Shown here: positions 16,695-26,509 of the stretch, piece after piece
Layout: each line of letters opens with the position of its first letter
Numbering within the stretch: position 1 is the stretch's first letter
Source of the DNA: Phycisphaerales bacterium
GTDB taxonomy: Bacteria > Planctomycetota > Phycisphaerae > Phycisphaerales > UBA1924
Length of the DNA: 64,000 nt
NCBI GenBank assembly: GCA_028279375.1
Contig: JANQNW010000010.1
Coordinates: 62,001-126,000 of the forward strand
Direction: 5' to 3'
The notes under the pieces: generated by a model
Seen by the model: only the letters and a program-made list of their open reading frames with translations
Told to the model about the DNA's origin: nothing
Database searches by the model: none
Program-made: the position numbers and the translations under genes

Positions 16695-19226
16695 ATGCCG
16701 CCCCACCCGATCGATGACCAACGGCTGCCCGCTCACCTCGCAGAGCGGACCGTTCGACTCAATGCTCGACCGGTCCGGAGCGACGGCGAGTTCGTGCTGT
16801 GCTGGCTTCATCACGCCATCAGGGCCGATGAGAACCCGGCGATCGACGTCGCAATCTCGATTGGGAACTCGCTCTCCCGACCGGTGCTCGTGTATCAGGG
16901 ACTCGGAGGTCGTCACCGATTCAACAGTGATCGGCATCACGTCTTCATCATGGAGGGCGCCCGCGATCTCCAGGCCGCGCTCGCGACGCGTGGCATCTCC
17001 TGTGTCTTCCACCTGCCCAGCGATCCGGCGACCCACAGCCCCATGGGAGGGCTACTGGAGCGAGCATGCGCATTCGTGACAGAGGACTTTCCCGCGCCGC
17101 CATTCCCGGAATGGACCGCTCGCTGGGCAGGCGTCGCGAAATGCGCGGCGCTCGCCGTCGATGCAGCCTGTGTGATGCCCATACGGCTGCATCGAAAGCG
17201 CTTCACCCGCGCATTCGCCTTCCGTGACGCCTCGAAGGCAGAGTGGGACGCGCGTCTGCGGCAGCCCTGGCACGACGTGGATCCCGTAGTTCCGGCGCGT
17301 GCCGCTGAGTCGCTCGGACTTGAGTTCGAGACGGTCGATTTGAGCGCGGCGAATCTCGATGACCTCGCCGCGGGATGTCAGATCGATCACAGCATTCCGC
17401 CGATCCGTCGAATCTCCGGCGGTAGCGCTGCAGGCTACGCACGTTGGACGGAGTTCCAATCAGCGGCACTGCGGAGATACGACAAGCGTCGCAATGACGC
17501 GGCCGATCCCGGCGCGGTCAGCGGATTGTCGCCTTATCTTCATCACGGACATGTCTCGCCGCTTCGGATTGCGCGGGAGGCCAACGAGCATGGCGGGAGC
17601 GGCGCTGCGAAGTTCCTCGACGAACTGCTCGTGTGGCGCGAGCTCGCCTTCAATTTCTGTGCTCACACGGATCCGAGTGAGCTCGAAACGCTGCACGCGC
17701 TTCCGGCGTGGGCGCGAGAGACGCTCCTCGTGCGGACGGACGACGCGCGCGAGGCCTTGTATAGCTGGGAGACTCTCGCTCGCGGACAGACGGGCGACGA
17801 CCTGTGGGATGCGGCCCAGCGATCTCTCCTGCGCGATGGCTGGTTGCACAACAATCTCCGGATGACATGGGGCAAGATGATCCCCTTGTGGACGGAGCAT
17901 CCATCAGAGGCGCTGCGTGTGATGATTGACCTCAACCACCGATACGCGCTTGATGGAAGCAACCCGAACTCGTACGGCGGCCTGCTCTGGTGCCTCGGTC
18001 AGTTCGACAGGCCATTCTCGCCCGAAGAGCCAGTGCTCGGATCCGTGCGTCCACGTTCTTCGCAGACGCACGCGAGGCGTATTGATGTCGCACAATTCAA
18101 CTCGGTCACTGCGTCGCGCGCCGGCGTCGACCCGCTCCGCGTCGCAGTCGTCGGTGCAGGTATGGCGGGGCTTGCCGCAGCGCGCACACTCAGCGATCAG
18201 GGATGCGAGGTCGCCGTCTTCGATCGAGGGCGCCGGCCCGGAGGCAGACTTTCGACGCGTCGCGTGGATTCTCATGACGGCCGGCTGAGCGATTTCGATC
18301 ACGGAGCGCCCTTCTTCACTGTTACGGATCCGCGATTTGGCCGTCATGTCCGGTCATGGATCGCGGACGGAGTCTGTAATCGATGGCGTCCGCGCTGCGC
18401 AGTCTTGCAGGAGCGCGACGCTGCAACAGTTGAGAGCGGACCGCTGGTAGTCGGCATTCCTCGAATGCGATCCGTCATCGACCACGTTGCCTCTGATCTC
18501 AAGGTCGAAAGCGGGGCGAACGTCGAGAGTATCACGCGCGGCGCTGATCGCCGGTGGCGGCTCGTCATCGAGAATCATGATGATCCTCGCGCCTTTGACG
18601 CGCTTGTTCTCGCGGCGGCCCCAAGCCAGACCGCTCGCCTCATTCATGAGCATGCGCCCGACATCGAGGATTCTCTTCGCGACCTCATTGAGCGGCCAAC
18701 GTGGGTGACGATGATCGATCTCGACGCCGATCTGTCGGACTCCCCGGAGATAGTCCATCTCGAGACAAGCGATTCGATGCGGATGATCGTTCGGGAGGAC
18801 GCAAAGCCTGGTCGATCGATCGAGCGAGGACGATCGCGCTGGGTTGCGCATTCGCATGCCGATTGGGCACATGATCGACTTGATTGCTCCCGAGAAGAGA
18901 TCCGCGATGAGATGGTGCGAGAGACAATCCGCCATCTTGCGGCGATCAGCGGTCAGCCGATCCCGGAAGAGCGTGTCACGGGAGCGGCCGCCCATCGATG
19001 GTCATTCGCGGAGGTGGCGATCCCACATCCAGAGGATTGCATCGCTGACCCTGAACGGAGAGTCGTTGTCGCAGGCGACGGTCTCGGAGGGTCCGGCGTT
19101 CAGGCGGCTTTTCTGAGTGGTCAGGCGGCAGCGGCGCGAGTGCTCTCGTGGCGGCCGGCGCGAGATGACTCGCGGTCCGAAGATCGGGTTGAGTCGGATC
19201 TTCTCTTCCATCAGGAGCGCGAGTGA
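16695..19226 (+). CDS. Class II-like photolyase fused to renalase-like FAD oxidoreductase
   Basis: This 843-residue protein has two flavin domains. Residues 1-465 resemble class II CPD photolyases: [20 protein letters not shown] near the start, [29 protein letters not shown], and [20 protein letters not shown] near the end. From about residue 479 a new Rossmann dinucleotide site ([31 protein letters not shown]) opens a renalase/amine-oxidase-like domain that ends [19 protein letters not shown] took ATG 16695 because class II enzymes start close to the LNxxPVRxDG segment; in-frame options lie upstream (16602). The second domain might supply reduced flavin or act independently. It is divergent from the rhodopsin operon. 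Confidence 0.85.
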   Translation: MPPHPIDDQRLPAHLAERTVRLNARPVRSDGEFVLCWLHHAIRADENPAIDVAISIGNSLSRPVLVYQGLGGRHRFNSDRHHVFIMEGARDLQAALATRGISCVFHLPSDPATHSPMGGLLERACAFVTEDFPAPPFPEWTARWAGVAKCAALAVDAACVMPIRLHRKRFTRAFAFRDASKAEWDARLRQPWHDVDPVVPARAAESLGLEFETVDLSAANLDDLAAGCQIDHSIPPIRRISGGSAAGYARWTEFQSAALRRYDKRRNDAADPGAVSGLSPYLHHGHVSPLRIAREANEHGGSGAAKFLDELLVWRELAFNFCAHTDPSELETLHALPAWARETLLVRTDDAREALYSWETLARGQTGDDLWDAAQRSLLRDGWLHNNLRMTWGKMIPLWTEHPSEALRVMIDLNHRYALDGSNPNSYGGLLWCLGQFDRPFSPEEPVLGSVRPRSSQTHARRIDVAQFNSVTASRAGVDPLRVAVVGAGMAGLAAARTLSDQGCEVAVFDRGRRPGGRLSTRRVDSHDGRLSDFDHGAPFFTVTDPRFGRHVRSWIADGVCNRWRPRCAVLQERDAATVESGPLVVGIPRMRSVIDHVASDLKVESGANVESITRGADRRWRLVIENHDDPRAFDALVLAAAPSQTARLIHEHAPDIEDSLRDLIERPTWVTMIDLDADLSDSPEIVHLETSDSMRMIVREDAKPGRSIERGRSRWVAHSHADWAHDRLDCSREEIRDEMVRETIRHLAAISGQPIPEERVTGAAAHRWSFAEVAIPHPEDCIADPERRVVVAGDGLGGSGVQAAFLSGQAAAARVLSWRPARDDSRSEDRVESDLLFHQERE

Positions 19227-19591
19227 TCGAGCGACCTGAGAGAACATGCAGTGTTTGCGGCCGGCGGATTCAGTGGCGCAAGAAGTGGGAGCGCAACTGG
19301 GAGAACGTTCGCTATTGCTCGGCGTCCTGTCGCCGACAGCGAAATGATCCAGCGATCTCCGATCTCAAGTCCGCGATACTCCGATTGCTGCACGATCGTG
19401 ATCCGAGCGGGAGCATTTGTCCAAGCGAGGCAGCCCGGGCCGTGAATCCGGAATCATGGAAAGAACTGATGGAGCCGGCGCGTCGCGCAGCGCGACTACT
19501 CGTTGCTTCCGGGCGCGTCGAGATCACACAAGGAGGACGCGTTGTCGATCCATCGACGGCTCGCGGTCCGATTCGGATTCGTCTTCGATGA
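19223..19591 (+). CDS. DUF2256-DUF3253 fusion protein
   Basis: The 122-residue protein starts with a DUF2256 zinc-binding motif: [18 protein letters not shown] then [14 protein letters not shown]3253 winged-helix-like domain follows ([40 protein letters not shown]). Both families are often found beside photolyase and cryptochrome genes. The gene starts inside the photolyase stop (ATGA), so it is translationally coupled to the fusion photolyase. Its job is unknown; a nucleic-acid-binding accessory role is inferred. Confidence 0.85.
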   Translation: MIERPERTCSVCGRRIQWRKKWERNWENVRYCSASCRRQRNDPAISDLKSAILRLLHDRDPSGSICPSEAARAVNPESWKELMEPARRAARLLVASGRVEITQGGRVVDPSTARGPIRIRLR

Positions 19592-19621
19592 CACTGATAC
19601 GGATTGAAGGAGGCCCTTGAA

Positions 19622-20776
19622 ATGCGCATCGCACGACAGTCGAGACGGGGAATGTCGGGCATCTTGGTGATCGCGGCGGCGACAACGCTCGCCTCGCAAG
19701 AGACGAACGCTGAGAGCAGGCAGTCTCTGTTCGCCGCCATCGTCGAGTCCTATCACGAACGCGGAGAGTTCAACGGCGCGGTGCTCGCTATCCAGGACGG
19801 CGAAGTTGTGTTCTCCGATGCTGTCGGACTCGCGGACCGGACGTGGGGCATCCCCAATGAGCCGGATACGAAGTTCCACATCTGCTCGATCACGAAGCAG
19901 TTCACCGCGGTCCTGGTTCTTCAACTCGTCGAGGAGGGGAAACTCCAGCTTGAAGATGCGATCACTGATCGTCTGAGGTGGTACCGGTCTGACACAGGAA
20001 GCAGGATCACGGTCGAACAGCTCCTGCGTCATACGTCGGGCATTCCCGAGGCGATAACAGAATTTGATCAACTCGACGACGCTCTCGAGATCAGGAACGA
20101 TCCGCGTGCGTTCATCGAGGCATTCGCAAGCGGCGATCTGCTCTTTCCACCCGGCAGCCAGTTCAACTACTCAAACTCGGACTATCACCTGCTGGGCGCG
20201 ATCATCGAGGAGGTGGAGGGCGCGACATTCGAGAGTGTTCTGCGCGCTCGAGTCCTGTCGCCGCTCGGGATGGAGTCGACCGGTATGCGGCGATTCGAAA
20301 CAGTCGTGCCGCGCATGGCGACGGGGTATCAGTTCGTGGATGGCCAGCCGGAGCATCGCATGGATTTCGGTCAACTCAGGGGCGCAGCCGCGGGCATGTA
20401 TTCGACGGTCGAGGACCTCGGTAAATGGAATATCGCTTTGCTCGAACATCGCCTGCTCTCACGGGAGATGACGGAGCGCATGTTCACGCCGATCGTGCTT
20501 GAGGGTCAGACCGGCAGCTATGTCGGGCTCGGGAGTTGGGTGTATCAGCGGCCGCTGCCGCCTGAGAACGAGATGGCCCCGCGGATCGTCGAACGTCGAG
20601 GTTACGTCATGCCCTTCACCGCATTGAATGTGATATGCCCCGACGATGGGCATGCATTCGTGATTCTGAGCAACTCCGATCCGAGTGATATTCACCGGTT
20701 GCCATACGCAAACGGCCTGCCTCTGGACGTGCTGCTTGCGCTCTACGGTAGAGACCCAATCGGTCCCGGAAGCTGA
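19622..20776 (+). CDS. Exported serine hydrolase (beta-lactamase class C / PBP fold)
   Basis: The 384-residue protein has an N-terminal signal (GILVIAAATTLASQETNA) and the beta-lactamase-family core. The nucleophile motif is SITK (FHICSITKQFTAVLVLQ), the YxN motif is YSN in FNYSNSDYHLLGAIIEE, and the fold's LRHTSGIPE is present. The usual KTG/HxG triad near the C-terminus is not obvious (ERRGYVMPFTA), so it may be an esterase or peptidase rather than a lactamase. ATG at 19622 is eight bases after GGAGG. Confidence 0.82.
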   Translation: MRIARQSRRGMSGILVIAAATTLASQETNAESRQSLFAAIVESYHERGEFNGAVLAIQDGEVVFSDAVGLADRTWGIPNEPDTKFHICSITKQFTAVLVLQLVEEGKLQLEDAITDRLRWYRSDTGSRITVEQLLRHTSGIPEAITEFDQLDDALEIRNDPRAFIEAFASGDLLFPPGSQFNYSNSDYHLLGAIIEEVEGATFESVLRARVLSPLGMESTGMRRFETVVPRMATGYQFVDGQPEHRMDFGQLRGAAAGMYSTVEDLGKWNIALLEHRLLSREMTERMFTPIVLEGQTGSYVGLGSWVYQRPLPPENEMAPRIVERRGYVMPFTALNVICPDDGHAFVILSNSDPSDIHRLPYANGLPLDVLLALYGRDPIGPGS

Positions 20777-20846
20777 TCCACGGCCCGTCAGATGCCGAGG
20801 GGCGCGCGACTGATGCGATCGAGGACTGACTCGATACGATGGCCCG

Positions 20847-22544
20847 ATGGACGCTGAGAAGCCAAAACCGCCGAATTCAGGAAGCCGCCCGCGCCCCGAG
20901 GAGCATCCCCCTGCGCCAGGCGCAGGACGACCGCCGCGCGATCAGTCGATCGATGAAAGCTCCGGCGCCTTTGCGCGATTCCTTGCGTTTGTTGAGTGGC
21001 TTGGAAATCTGCTGCCGCACCCGGTGTCGCTCTTCGCGCTCTTCGCGCTTGGCGTCATATTCGCATCCGGCATAGCCGCGGCCTTCGGGCTGCAGGTCGA
21101 GGACCCGCGCCCCGGCGCCGAAGGCGCGATGTTCACAGTGCGTAGCCTGACGAGCGCCGATGGCGTGCGCTGGATGAGCCAGAGTCTCGTGACGAACTTC
21201 ACGGGATTCGTCCCGCTGGGCACCGTTCTCGTCGCGCTGCTCGGCGTCGGCGTCGCGGAGCGCTCGGGTCTGCTGACGACGACGGTGCGCGCACTCGTGC
21301 TCGGGGCGCCGAAGAATCTCGTCACGGCGGTGATCGTCTTCGCGGGGGTCATCAGCAATACGGCCAGCGAGATGGGGTATGTCGTCCTCATTCCGCTTGC
21401 GATGGCGATCTATCACTCGCTTGGCAGGCATCCGCTTGCGGGCATGGCGGCCGCGTTCGCTGGCGTCTCAGGAGGCTATAGCGCGAACCTGCTGATCGGA
21501 ACCGTCGATCCGCTTCTTGCGGGCATCACCGAGGAAGCAGCGCGCATCATGGATCCAGACTACGAGGTCCATCCAGCGGTGAACTGGTACTTCATGATCG
21601 TCAGCACGTTCCTGATCACCGGCGCTGGCTGGTTCGTCTCCGCGAAGATCGTGGAGCCTCGACTCGGCAAATACGACGAGAGCGAGGCCTCAGAAGATCT
21701 CGGTGAGCAGGCCTCGATGGACCCGGTGAGCAAGCTCGAGCGCAAGGGGTTGCTGTTCGCTGCTCTGAGCGCGGTCTTCGTGATCGCGGGAATTGTTGTT
21801 GTCGCGGGGCCGCCACTACCACTGTCTTGGCTTCCCGGCTGGGGAATTCTGCGCAATCCGGATCCGACGGCGGAGGGGCCGGAAGCGTTTCGGCCGCTGC
21901 TTCGGAGCGTTGTGCCCATCATCGTGATCTTCTTTGTCGTGCCCGGCTTCGTATATGGGCGCGTCGTGGGGACGATGAAGAACGACCGAGATGTCATTGA
22001 CGCCATGGCGGGCGCGATGCGCAGTATGGGCCTCTACATTGTGCTCGTCTTCTTCGCTGCGCAGTTCGTGGCGTTCTTCAACTACTCAGGGCTCGGTCAG
22101 ATTCTTGCCGTGCTCGGCGCGGACGCCATCGTGGCGCTGAAACTCGACAACCCGCTCGTCTTCCTGCCTTTCATTCTGATGTGCTGCTTCGTCAATCTGA
22201 TGCTCGGATCTGCAAGCGCGCAATGGGCGGTCACGGCGCCTATCTTCGTGCCCATGCTCATGACGATCGGCTATAGCCCGGAGGTGATCCAGGCGGCGTA
22301 TCGCATCGGTGACTCGACGACCAACATCATCACACCGATGATGAGCTACTTCGGCCTGATTCTCGCCGTGGCGACGAAGTACAAGCGGGACCTCGGAATC
22401 GGAACGATGGTCGCCACGATGCTGCCGTACACGATCGTCTTCCTGATCGGCTGGATCATCCTCTTCTACCTCTGGGTCTTCGTGCTGGGATTCCCGGTCG
22501 GGCCCGGGGCGCCAACGCTTTATCCGGCTCCGGCGCCGGGTTGA
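20847..22544 (+). CDS. AbgT-family transporter
   Basis: The 565-residue membrane protein matches the AbgT family (p-aminobenzoyl-glutamate uptake or sulfonamide efflux). It has a Pro-rich cytoplasmic tail of 40 residues, then FLAFVEWLGNLLPHPVSLFA, GVGVAERSGLLTT and the strongly conserved YRIGDSTTNIITPMMSYFGL near the end. About eleven to twelve helices are visible, with two re-entrant-like segments. It lies 70 nt after the serine hydrolase and 51 nt before the thiolase. Substrate unknown; a carboxylate or peptide-like solute is plausible. Confidence 0.87.
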   Translation: MDAEKPKPPNSGSRPRPEEHPPAPGAGRPPRDQSIDESSGAFARFLAFVEWLGNLLPHPVSLFALFALGVIFASGIAAAFGLQVEDPRPGAEGAMFTVRSLTSADGVRWMSQSLVTNFTGFVPLGTVLVALLGVGVAERSGLLTTTVRALVLGAPKNLVTAVIVFAGVISNTASEMGYVVLIPLAMAIYHSLGRHPLAGMAAAFAGVSGGYSANLLIGTVDPLLAGITEEAARIMDPDYEVHPAVNWYFMIVSTFLITGAGWFVSAKIVEPRLGKYDESEASEDLGEQASMDPVSKLERKGLLFAALSAVFVIAGIVVVAGPPLPLSWLPGWGILRNPDPTAEGPEAFRPLLRSVVPIIVIFFVVPGFVYGRVVGTMKNDRDVIDAMAGAMRSMGLYIVLVFFAAQFVAFFNYSGLGQILAVLGADAIVALKLDNPLVFLPFILMCCFVNLMLGSASAQWAVTAPIFVPMLMTIGYSPEVIQAAYRIGDSTTNIITPMMSYFGLILAVATKYKRDLGIGTMVATMLPYTIVFLIGWIILFYLWVFVLGFPVGPGAPTLYPAPAPG

Positions 22545-22595
22545 TTAGAGGCAGTGGGCGGTCAATGAGCCCCGACGGCCCTCTATACTGCTTCC

Positions 22596-23801
22596 ATGCA
22601 GAGACGAGCAGCGGTCATTGCAGCTCTTCGAACGCCCATCGGCAGGTATGGCGGCGCGCTCGCAACCATCCGGCCGGATGATCTCGCGGCACATGTCATC
22701 CGTGCCGTCGTCGATCGCTCCGGTATCGATGTGGCGCTGATCGACGACGTGCACTTCGGGGCCGCCAATCAGGCCGGTGAAGACAATCGGAACGTTGCGC
22801 GCATGGCGGCCCTGCTTGCCGGCCTGCCGGAGACTGTGCCCGGGGCGACCGTCAACCGTTTATGCGCCTCTGGGCTGGAAGCCGTGAACATCGCGGCTCG
22901 CATGATCGAGGCCAACCATGGAGATGTGTTCGTCGCCGGCGGCGTCGAGTCGATGAGTCGCGCGCCGTATGTCCTGAGCAAGGCGGACTCGGCCTTTGGG
23001 CGCGGGCAGCAATTGCAGGACACCTCGATCGGCTGGCGTTTCATCAATCCGAAGCTCTCGGCGCTGCACCATCCATACTCTATGGGCGAGACGGCGGAGA
23101 ATGTCGCGAAACGCTACGAAATCAGTCGCGAGGATCAGGACGCTTTCGCCTTGCAGAGCCAGCGGCGATGGGTCGCGGCGCATGAGCGCGGCGGCTTCGA
23201 CGACGAACTCGTCTCCGTTGAAATTCCGCAGCGAAGGGGTGACCCAATCGTCTTTCGGACCGATGAGCATCCCCGCCCGGACACGACGCTCGAGAAGTTG
23301 AGTCGCCTCAAGCCCGTCTTCGCGAACGATGGCGATGGAACTGTCACGGCGGGCAACTCCTCCGGCGTCAATGATGGCGCCGCGGCGCTGCTGCTCGTCG
23401 AGGCCGAGCGCGCGAAGGCTCTGGGGCTGGCGCCTTTGGCGTATGTCGGCGCGAGCGCTGCGGCGGGAGTGGATCCCGCCTACATGGGCGTCGGCCCGGT
23501 TCCGGCGGTGCGCAAGGTCCTTGACCGAGCGGGCGCATCAATCGATGACATCGGGCTTGTCGAGTTGAATGAGGCCTTCGCAGCGCAGTCGCTTGCTTGC
23601 GTGCGAGAACTCGGACTGGATGAGGAACGCGTGAACGTGCAGGGCGGGGCGATTGCGATCGGGCATCCGCTTGGGTGCAGCGGCGCCCGACTCGCGACAA
23701 CACTCATTCATCAGATGCGAAGAGGCGGCGTCGATCGCGGTCTCGCATCACTCTGCGTCGGCGTCGGCCAGGGGCTGGCCACCGTCTTCGAGTTGAGCTA
23801 G
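22596..23801 (+). CDS. Acetyl-CoA acyltransferase (thiolase, 3-oxoadipyl-CoA-type)
   Basis: The 401-residue thiolase has the nucleophile Cys90 in [13 protein letters not shown], the [10 protein letters not shown] histidine loop and the second cysteine in [15 protein letters not shown]. The segment [20 protein letters not shown] is characteristic of the PcaF/PaaJ group that cleaves 3-oxoadipyl-CoA, but neighbours do not show an aromatic pathway. It converges on the aminotransferase gene with four bases between stops. Together with the CoA-transferase genes opposite, it could cleave a beta-ketoacyl-CoA to acetyl-CoA and a shorter acyl-CoA. Confidence 0.9.
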   Translation: MQRRAAVIAALRTPIGRYGGALATIRPDDLAAHVIRAVVDRSGIDVALIDDVHFGAANQAGEDNRNVARMAALLAGLPETVPGATVNRLCASGLEAVNIAARMIEANHGDVFVAGGVESMSRAPYVLSKADSAFGRGQQLQDTSIGWRFINPKLSALHHPYSMGETAENVAKRYEISREDQDAFALQSQRRWVAAHERGGFDDELVSVEIPQRRGDPIVFRTDEHPRPDTTLEKLSRLKPVFANDGDGTVTAGNSSGVNDGAAALLLVEAERAKALGLAPLAYVGASAAAGVDPAYMGVGPVPAVRKVLDRAGASIDDIGLVELNEAFAAQSLACVRELGLDEERVNVQGGAIAIGHPLGCSGARLATTLIHQMRRGGVDRGLASLCVGVGQGLATVFELS

Positions 23802-23805
23802 GAAA

Positions 23806-25128
23806 TCAGTCGAGCGCGGCGATCTTCTCGAAGCCTTCGCGAATCGCGGCGATAAGCGCGTCGATCTCGACCTCGGTCATCGGCGTCGAGAGCGTCGCCG
23901 TGCACGTGTTGATCATGATCATGCCGGCGTCGAACAGGTGATCAAGCAGGACATGCAGGCGCGTATTTTCTTCCGGCGAGAGAAACGCCTCACGGAAGTT
24001 GCGCGGCGGCGCGGACTTCATGTGCACGCGGAACATCGAACCGGACCCAGTGGCGCACGCTCTCGCGCCCGTCTTGCGCGCGGCTTCGTTGATGCCGGTC
24101 ATCGCGCGCGTCGCAAGACCGTTGAGCCGCTCGACGGCTGGTGGATCGAACTTCTCCATCGCGGCCAGTCCGGCGCTCGTGCTGATTGGATTGGCAGAGA
24201 AGGTGCCGGAGTGGGGAAAAAGATAGTGTTCGCCGCCGGGATTCATGATCTCCAGGACATCCGCGCGGCCAGCGAGCGCGCCGATCGGAAATCCGCCGCC
24301 GATGATCTTCCCGAGAGCCGTGAGGTCGGGTCGAAGGTCATAGCGCGTCTGCAGGCCGCCATATTCGGATCGGAACGTAATCACCTCATCAAGCACGAGC
24401 AGCGCGCCATTGCGCGCCGTCCAATCGCGCAGAGCCTGTACGAATTCTGCATCTGCCGGATTGAGTCCCACGCGATGCGGCATCAGATCTAGCAGAACAC
24501 ATGCAAGGTCATCCGTGTGTTCGTCGAGAATCGCCAAGGCGTGTTCGACGTCATTGAAAGGAAGAATGACGACATCGTTGAGCGCCGACTGGGGTGTGCC
24601 ATGCGCGAGCGGAACACTGTTCGGGTGATCGATGCTCCCCCAGGTCTTTGGATTCGGCGCTTGGCTGACTTCGGCGTAGTCGTAACCGCCGTGATACGCG
24701 CCCTCGACCTTCGCGATCTTGGGGCGCCCTGTGAAAGCGCGGGCGGCCTTGAGGCACACCATCAGCGCCTCGGTGCCGGAGTTGACGAAACGGAGCTTCT
24801 CGAAGGAAGGGCTTCGCGAGCAGACATGCTCGGCAAATGCGACCTCCGTCTCCGTGGCCATCATGAACGCCGTGCCGCGCGTGAGCTGATTGCTGACCGC
24901 GCTGATCACCTCCGGGCAGGCGTGGCCATGAATGAGAGACGCCATGTTGTTGGAGAAATCGAGACGCGTCACGCCGTCGAGATCGGTGATGCGGCAGCCT
25001 TCACCGAAATCCGCGTAGGCCGGGTAGGGCGAGCGCAGGACCGTGTTTCGACTGACACCCCCGGGCAGTACGCGCAGGGCGCGTTCGAAGAGCGCGGCGC
25101 TCTGGGTCGTCTCAGTATGCGCACTCAT
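23806..25128 (-). CDS. Class III PLP aminotransferase (GSA-aminomutase-like)
   Basis: The 440-residue enzyme resembles glutamate-1-semialdehyde aminomutases and related omega/beta-amino aminotransferases. PLP Lys274 lies in LTALGKIIGGGFPIGALAG and the pyridine-binding Asp248 in LLVLDEVITFR. NSGTEALMVCLKAARAFTG holds the phosphate group. It is not a good candidate for haem synthesis because its gene is the last of a catabolic operon; its ATG overlaps the CoA-transferase B stop (ATGA). A beta-amino acid is the substrate I would expect from context. Confidence 0.85.
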   Translation of the reverse strand: MSAHTETTQSAALFERALRVLPGGVSRNTVLRSPYPAYADFGEGCRITDLDGVTRLDFSNNMASLIHGHACPEVISAVSNQLTRGTAFMMATETEVAFAEHVCSRSPSFEKLRFVNSGTEALMVCLKAARAFTGRPKIAKVEGAYHGGYDYAEVSQAPNPKTWGSIDHPNSVPLAHGTPQSALNDVVILPFNDVEHALAILDEHTDDLACVLLDLMPHRVGLNPADAEFVQALRDWTARNGALLVLDEVITFRSEYGGLQTRYDLRPDLTALGKIIGGGFPIGALAGRADVLEIMNPGGEHYLFPHSGTFSANPISTSAGLAAMEKFDPPAVERLNGLATRAMTGINEAARKTGARACATGSGSMFRVHMKSAPPRNFREAFLSPEENTRLHVLLDHLFDAGMIMINTCTATLSTPMTEVEIDALIAAIREGFEKIAALD

Positions 25129-25802
25129 GACGCCTTGGCCTCCTCGAGCGCGGGCAGCAGGGGGGCGCCGGTGCGCTGCTCAACGGTCTCAAATTCGATT
25201 CCCGGGCTCAGCTCGACGACTCGAAATCCGTCCGGCGTCACATCGATCACGGCGAGATCCGTGTAGATGCGGTTGACGACGCCTTGCCCGGTCAGCGGAT
25301 AGTCGCAGGTTTCGACGAGTTTCGGCTCGCCCGTCTTCGTCGTGTGCTGCGTGATGACATAGACGTTCTTCACACCTGCCACGAGATCCATGGCGCCGCC
25401 GACCGCGGGGATCGCGTCCGGGGCGCCGGTCGACCAGTTTGCGAGGTCGCCGTTCTGCGCGATCTGCAATGCGCCGAGCACACTGAGATCGAGATGGCCA
25501 CCGCGGATCATCGCGAAGCTGTCGGCGTGATGGAAATACGCGGCGCCGGGGTTGGCCGTCACTTGGCGCTTGCCGGCGTTGATAAGTTCGGGATCGCCCT
25601 TGCCCTCGGCCGGTGATGGCCCCATGCCAAGCAGACCATTCTCGGTGTGATAGATGAGCGTGCGCCCCTCGGGCACGAACTTCGCGACGAGTTCAGGAAT
25701 GCCAATGCCGAGATTGACGTAGGCTCCATTCGGGATGTCGATCGCCAGTCGTTGCGCCATCTGCTCGCGCGTTCGGCCTCTCGCTGCGGATGCCTCATTC
25801 AT
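25125..25802 (-). CDS. 3-oxoacid CoA-transferase, subunit B
   Basis: The 225-residue subunit carries the catalytic glutamate, Glu54, in IYHTENGLLGMGP; the family more often has SENG. Other signatures are VNLGIGIPELVAKFVPEG and GGAMDLVAGVKNVYV. It pairs with the next gene upstream to move CoA from succinyl- or acetyl-CoA onto a 3-oxo acid. The gene starts inside the stop of subunit A and ends inside the start of the aminotransferase, both with ATGA overlaps. Confidence 0.92.
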   Translation of the reverse strand: MNEASAARGRTREQMAQRLAIDIPNGAYVNLGIGIPELVAKFVPEGRTLIYHTENGLLGMGPSPAEGKGDPELINAGKRQVTANPGAAYFHHADSFAMIRGGHLDLSVLGALQIAQNGDLANWSTGAPDAIPAVGGAMDLVAGVKNVYVITQHTTKTGEPKLVETCDYPLTGQGVVNRIYTDLAVIDVTPDGFRVVELSPGIEFETVEQRTGAPLLPALEEAKAS

Positions 25803-26509
25803 GGGTACGACACTCCCGCAGCGACCAATTCCGACTCATGCGCCGGCGCCGCGATCTCAACGACGCGCTCCACGAAGATGCCGGGCGTGATGATCATCTC
25901 CGGGTCCAGGTCTCCCGGCTCTACGACGTGCTCGGCTTGAACGATCGCCGTTCGCGCCGCCATCGCCATCAGAGGGCCGAAATTACGCGCCGTCTTGTTG
26001 TACACCACGTTGCCATAGGAGTCGGCGACGCGACCCTTGACGAGGGCGAAGTCCGCCGTCAGGCCGAACTCGAGGAGATACTCGCGCCCATTGATTGTTC
26101 GCAACTCTTTGCCCTCACCGAGCGGTGTTCCTACGGCAGTCGGCGTATAGAACGCAGGCACGCCGGCGCCGCCCGCTCGGATTCGCTCCGCGAGGGTCCC
26201 CTGCGGCACGAGCTCAAGTTCAGTGAATCCCGCCCGATAGAGCTCTGGAAACACCGTTGAGTTCGCCGTGCGCGGGAACGAACAGACCACCTTCGAGACT
26301 CGGCGCTCCTTCAGAAGCGCGGCGAGACCTACCTCGCCGCTGCCAGTGTTGTTGCTCACAACCGTCAAGTCTGAGGCGCCCTGGTCGATCAGCGCGTGGA
26401 TCAACTCGATCGGGCTTCCGGCCTCGCCGAATCCCCCGATCATGACTGTCGCGCCGTCGAAGACGTCCGCGACCGCCTCCGCGGGGCTGGCCACCCGCTT
26501 GTTGATCAT
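25799..26509 (-). CDS. 3-oxoacid CoA-transferase, subunit A
   Basis: The 236-residue subunit has the family GGFGEAGSPIELIHALIDQG loop, LVPQGTLAERIRAGGAGVPA and FALVKGRVADSYGNVVY. I start it at ATG 26509, which overlaps the aminomutase stop as ATGA; a GTG two codons earlier is also in frame. Sequence alone does not separate 3-oxoadipate from acetoacetate or other 3-oxoacid transferases. Its place directly after the aminomutase suggests the 3-oxo acid is derived from an amino acid. Confidence 0.9.
   Translation of the reverse strand: MINKRVASPAEAVADVFDGATVMIGGFGEAGSPIELIHALIDQGASDLTVVSNNTGSGEVGLAALLKERRVSKVVCSFPRTANSTVFPELYRAGFTELELVPQGTLAERIRAGGAGVPAFYTPTAVGTPLGEGKELRTINGREYLLEFGLTADFALVKGRVADSYGNVVYNKTARNFGPLMAMAARTAIVQAEHVVEPGDLDPEMIITPGIFVERVVEIAAPAHESELVAAGVSYP

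Noticed and set aside
22582..22589. TATACT just before the thiolase as a leaderless promoter
   Set aside because: The -35 position 17 bases upstream (GTCAAT) is too poor a match, and read-through from the AbgT-type gene is more likely.
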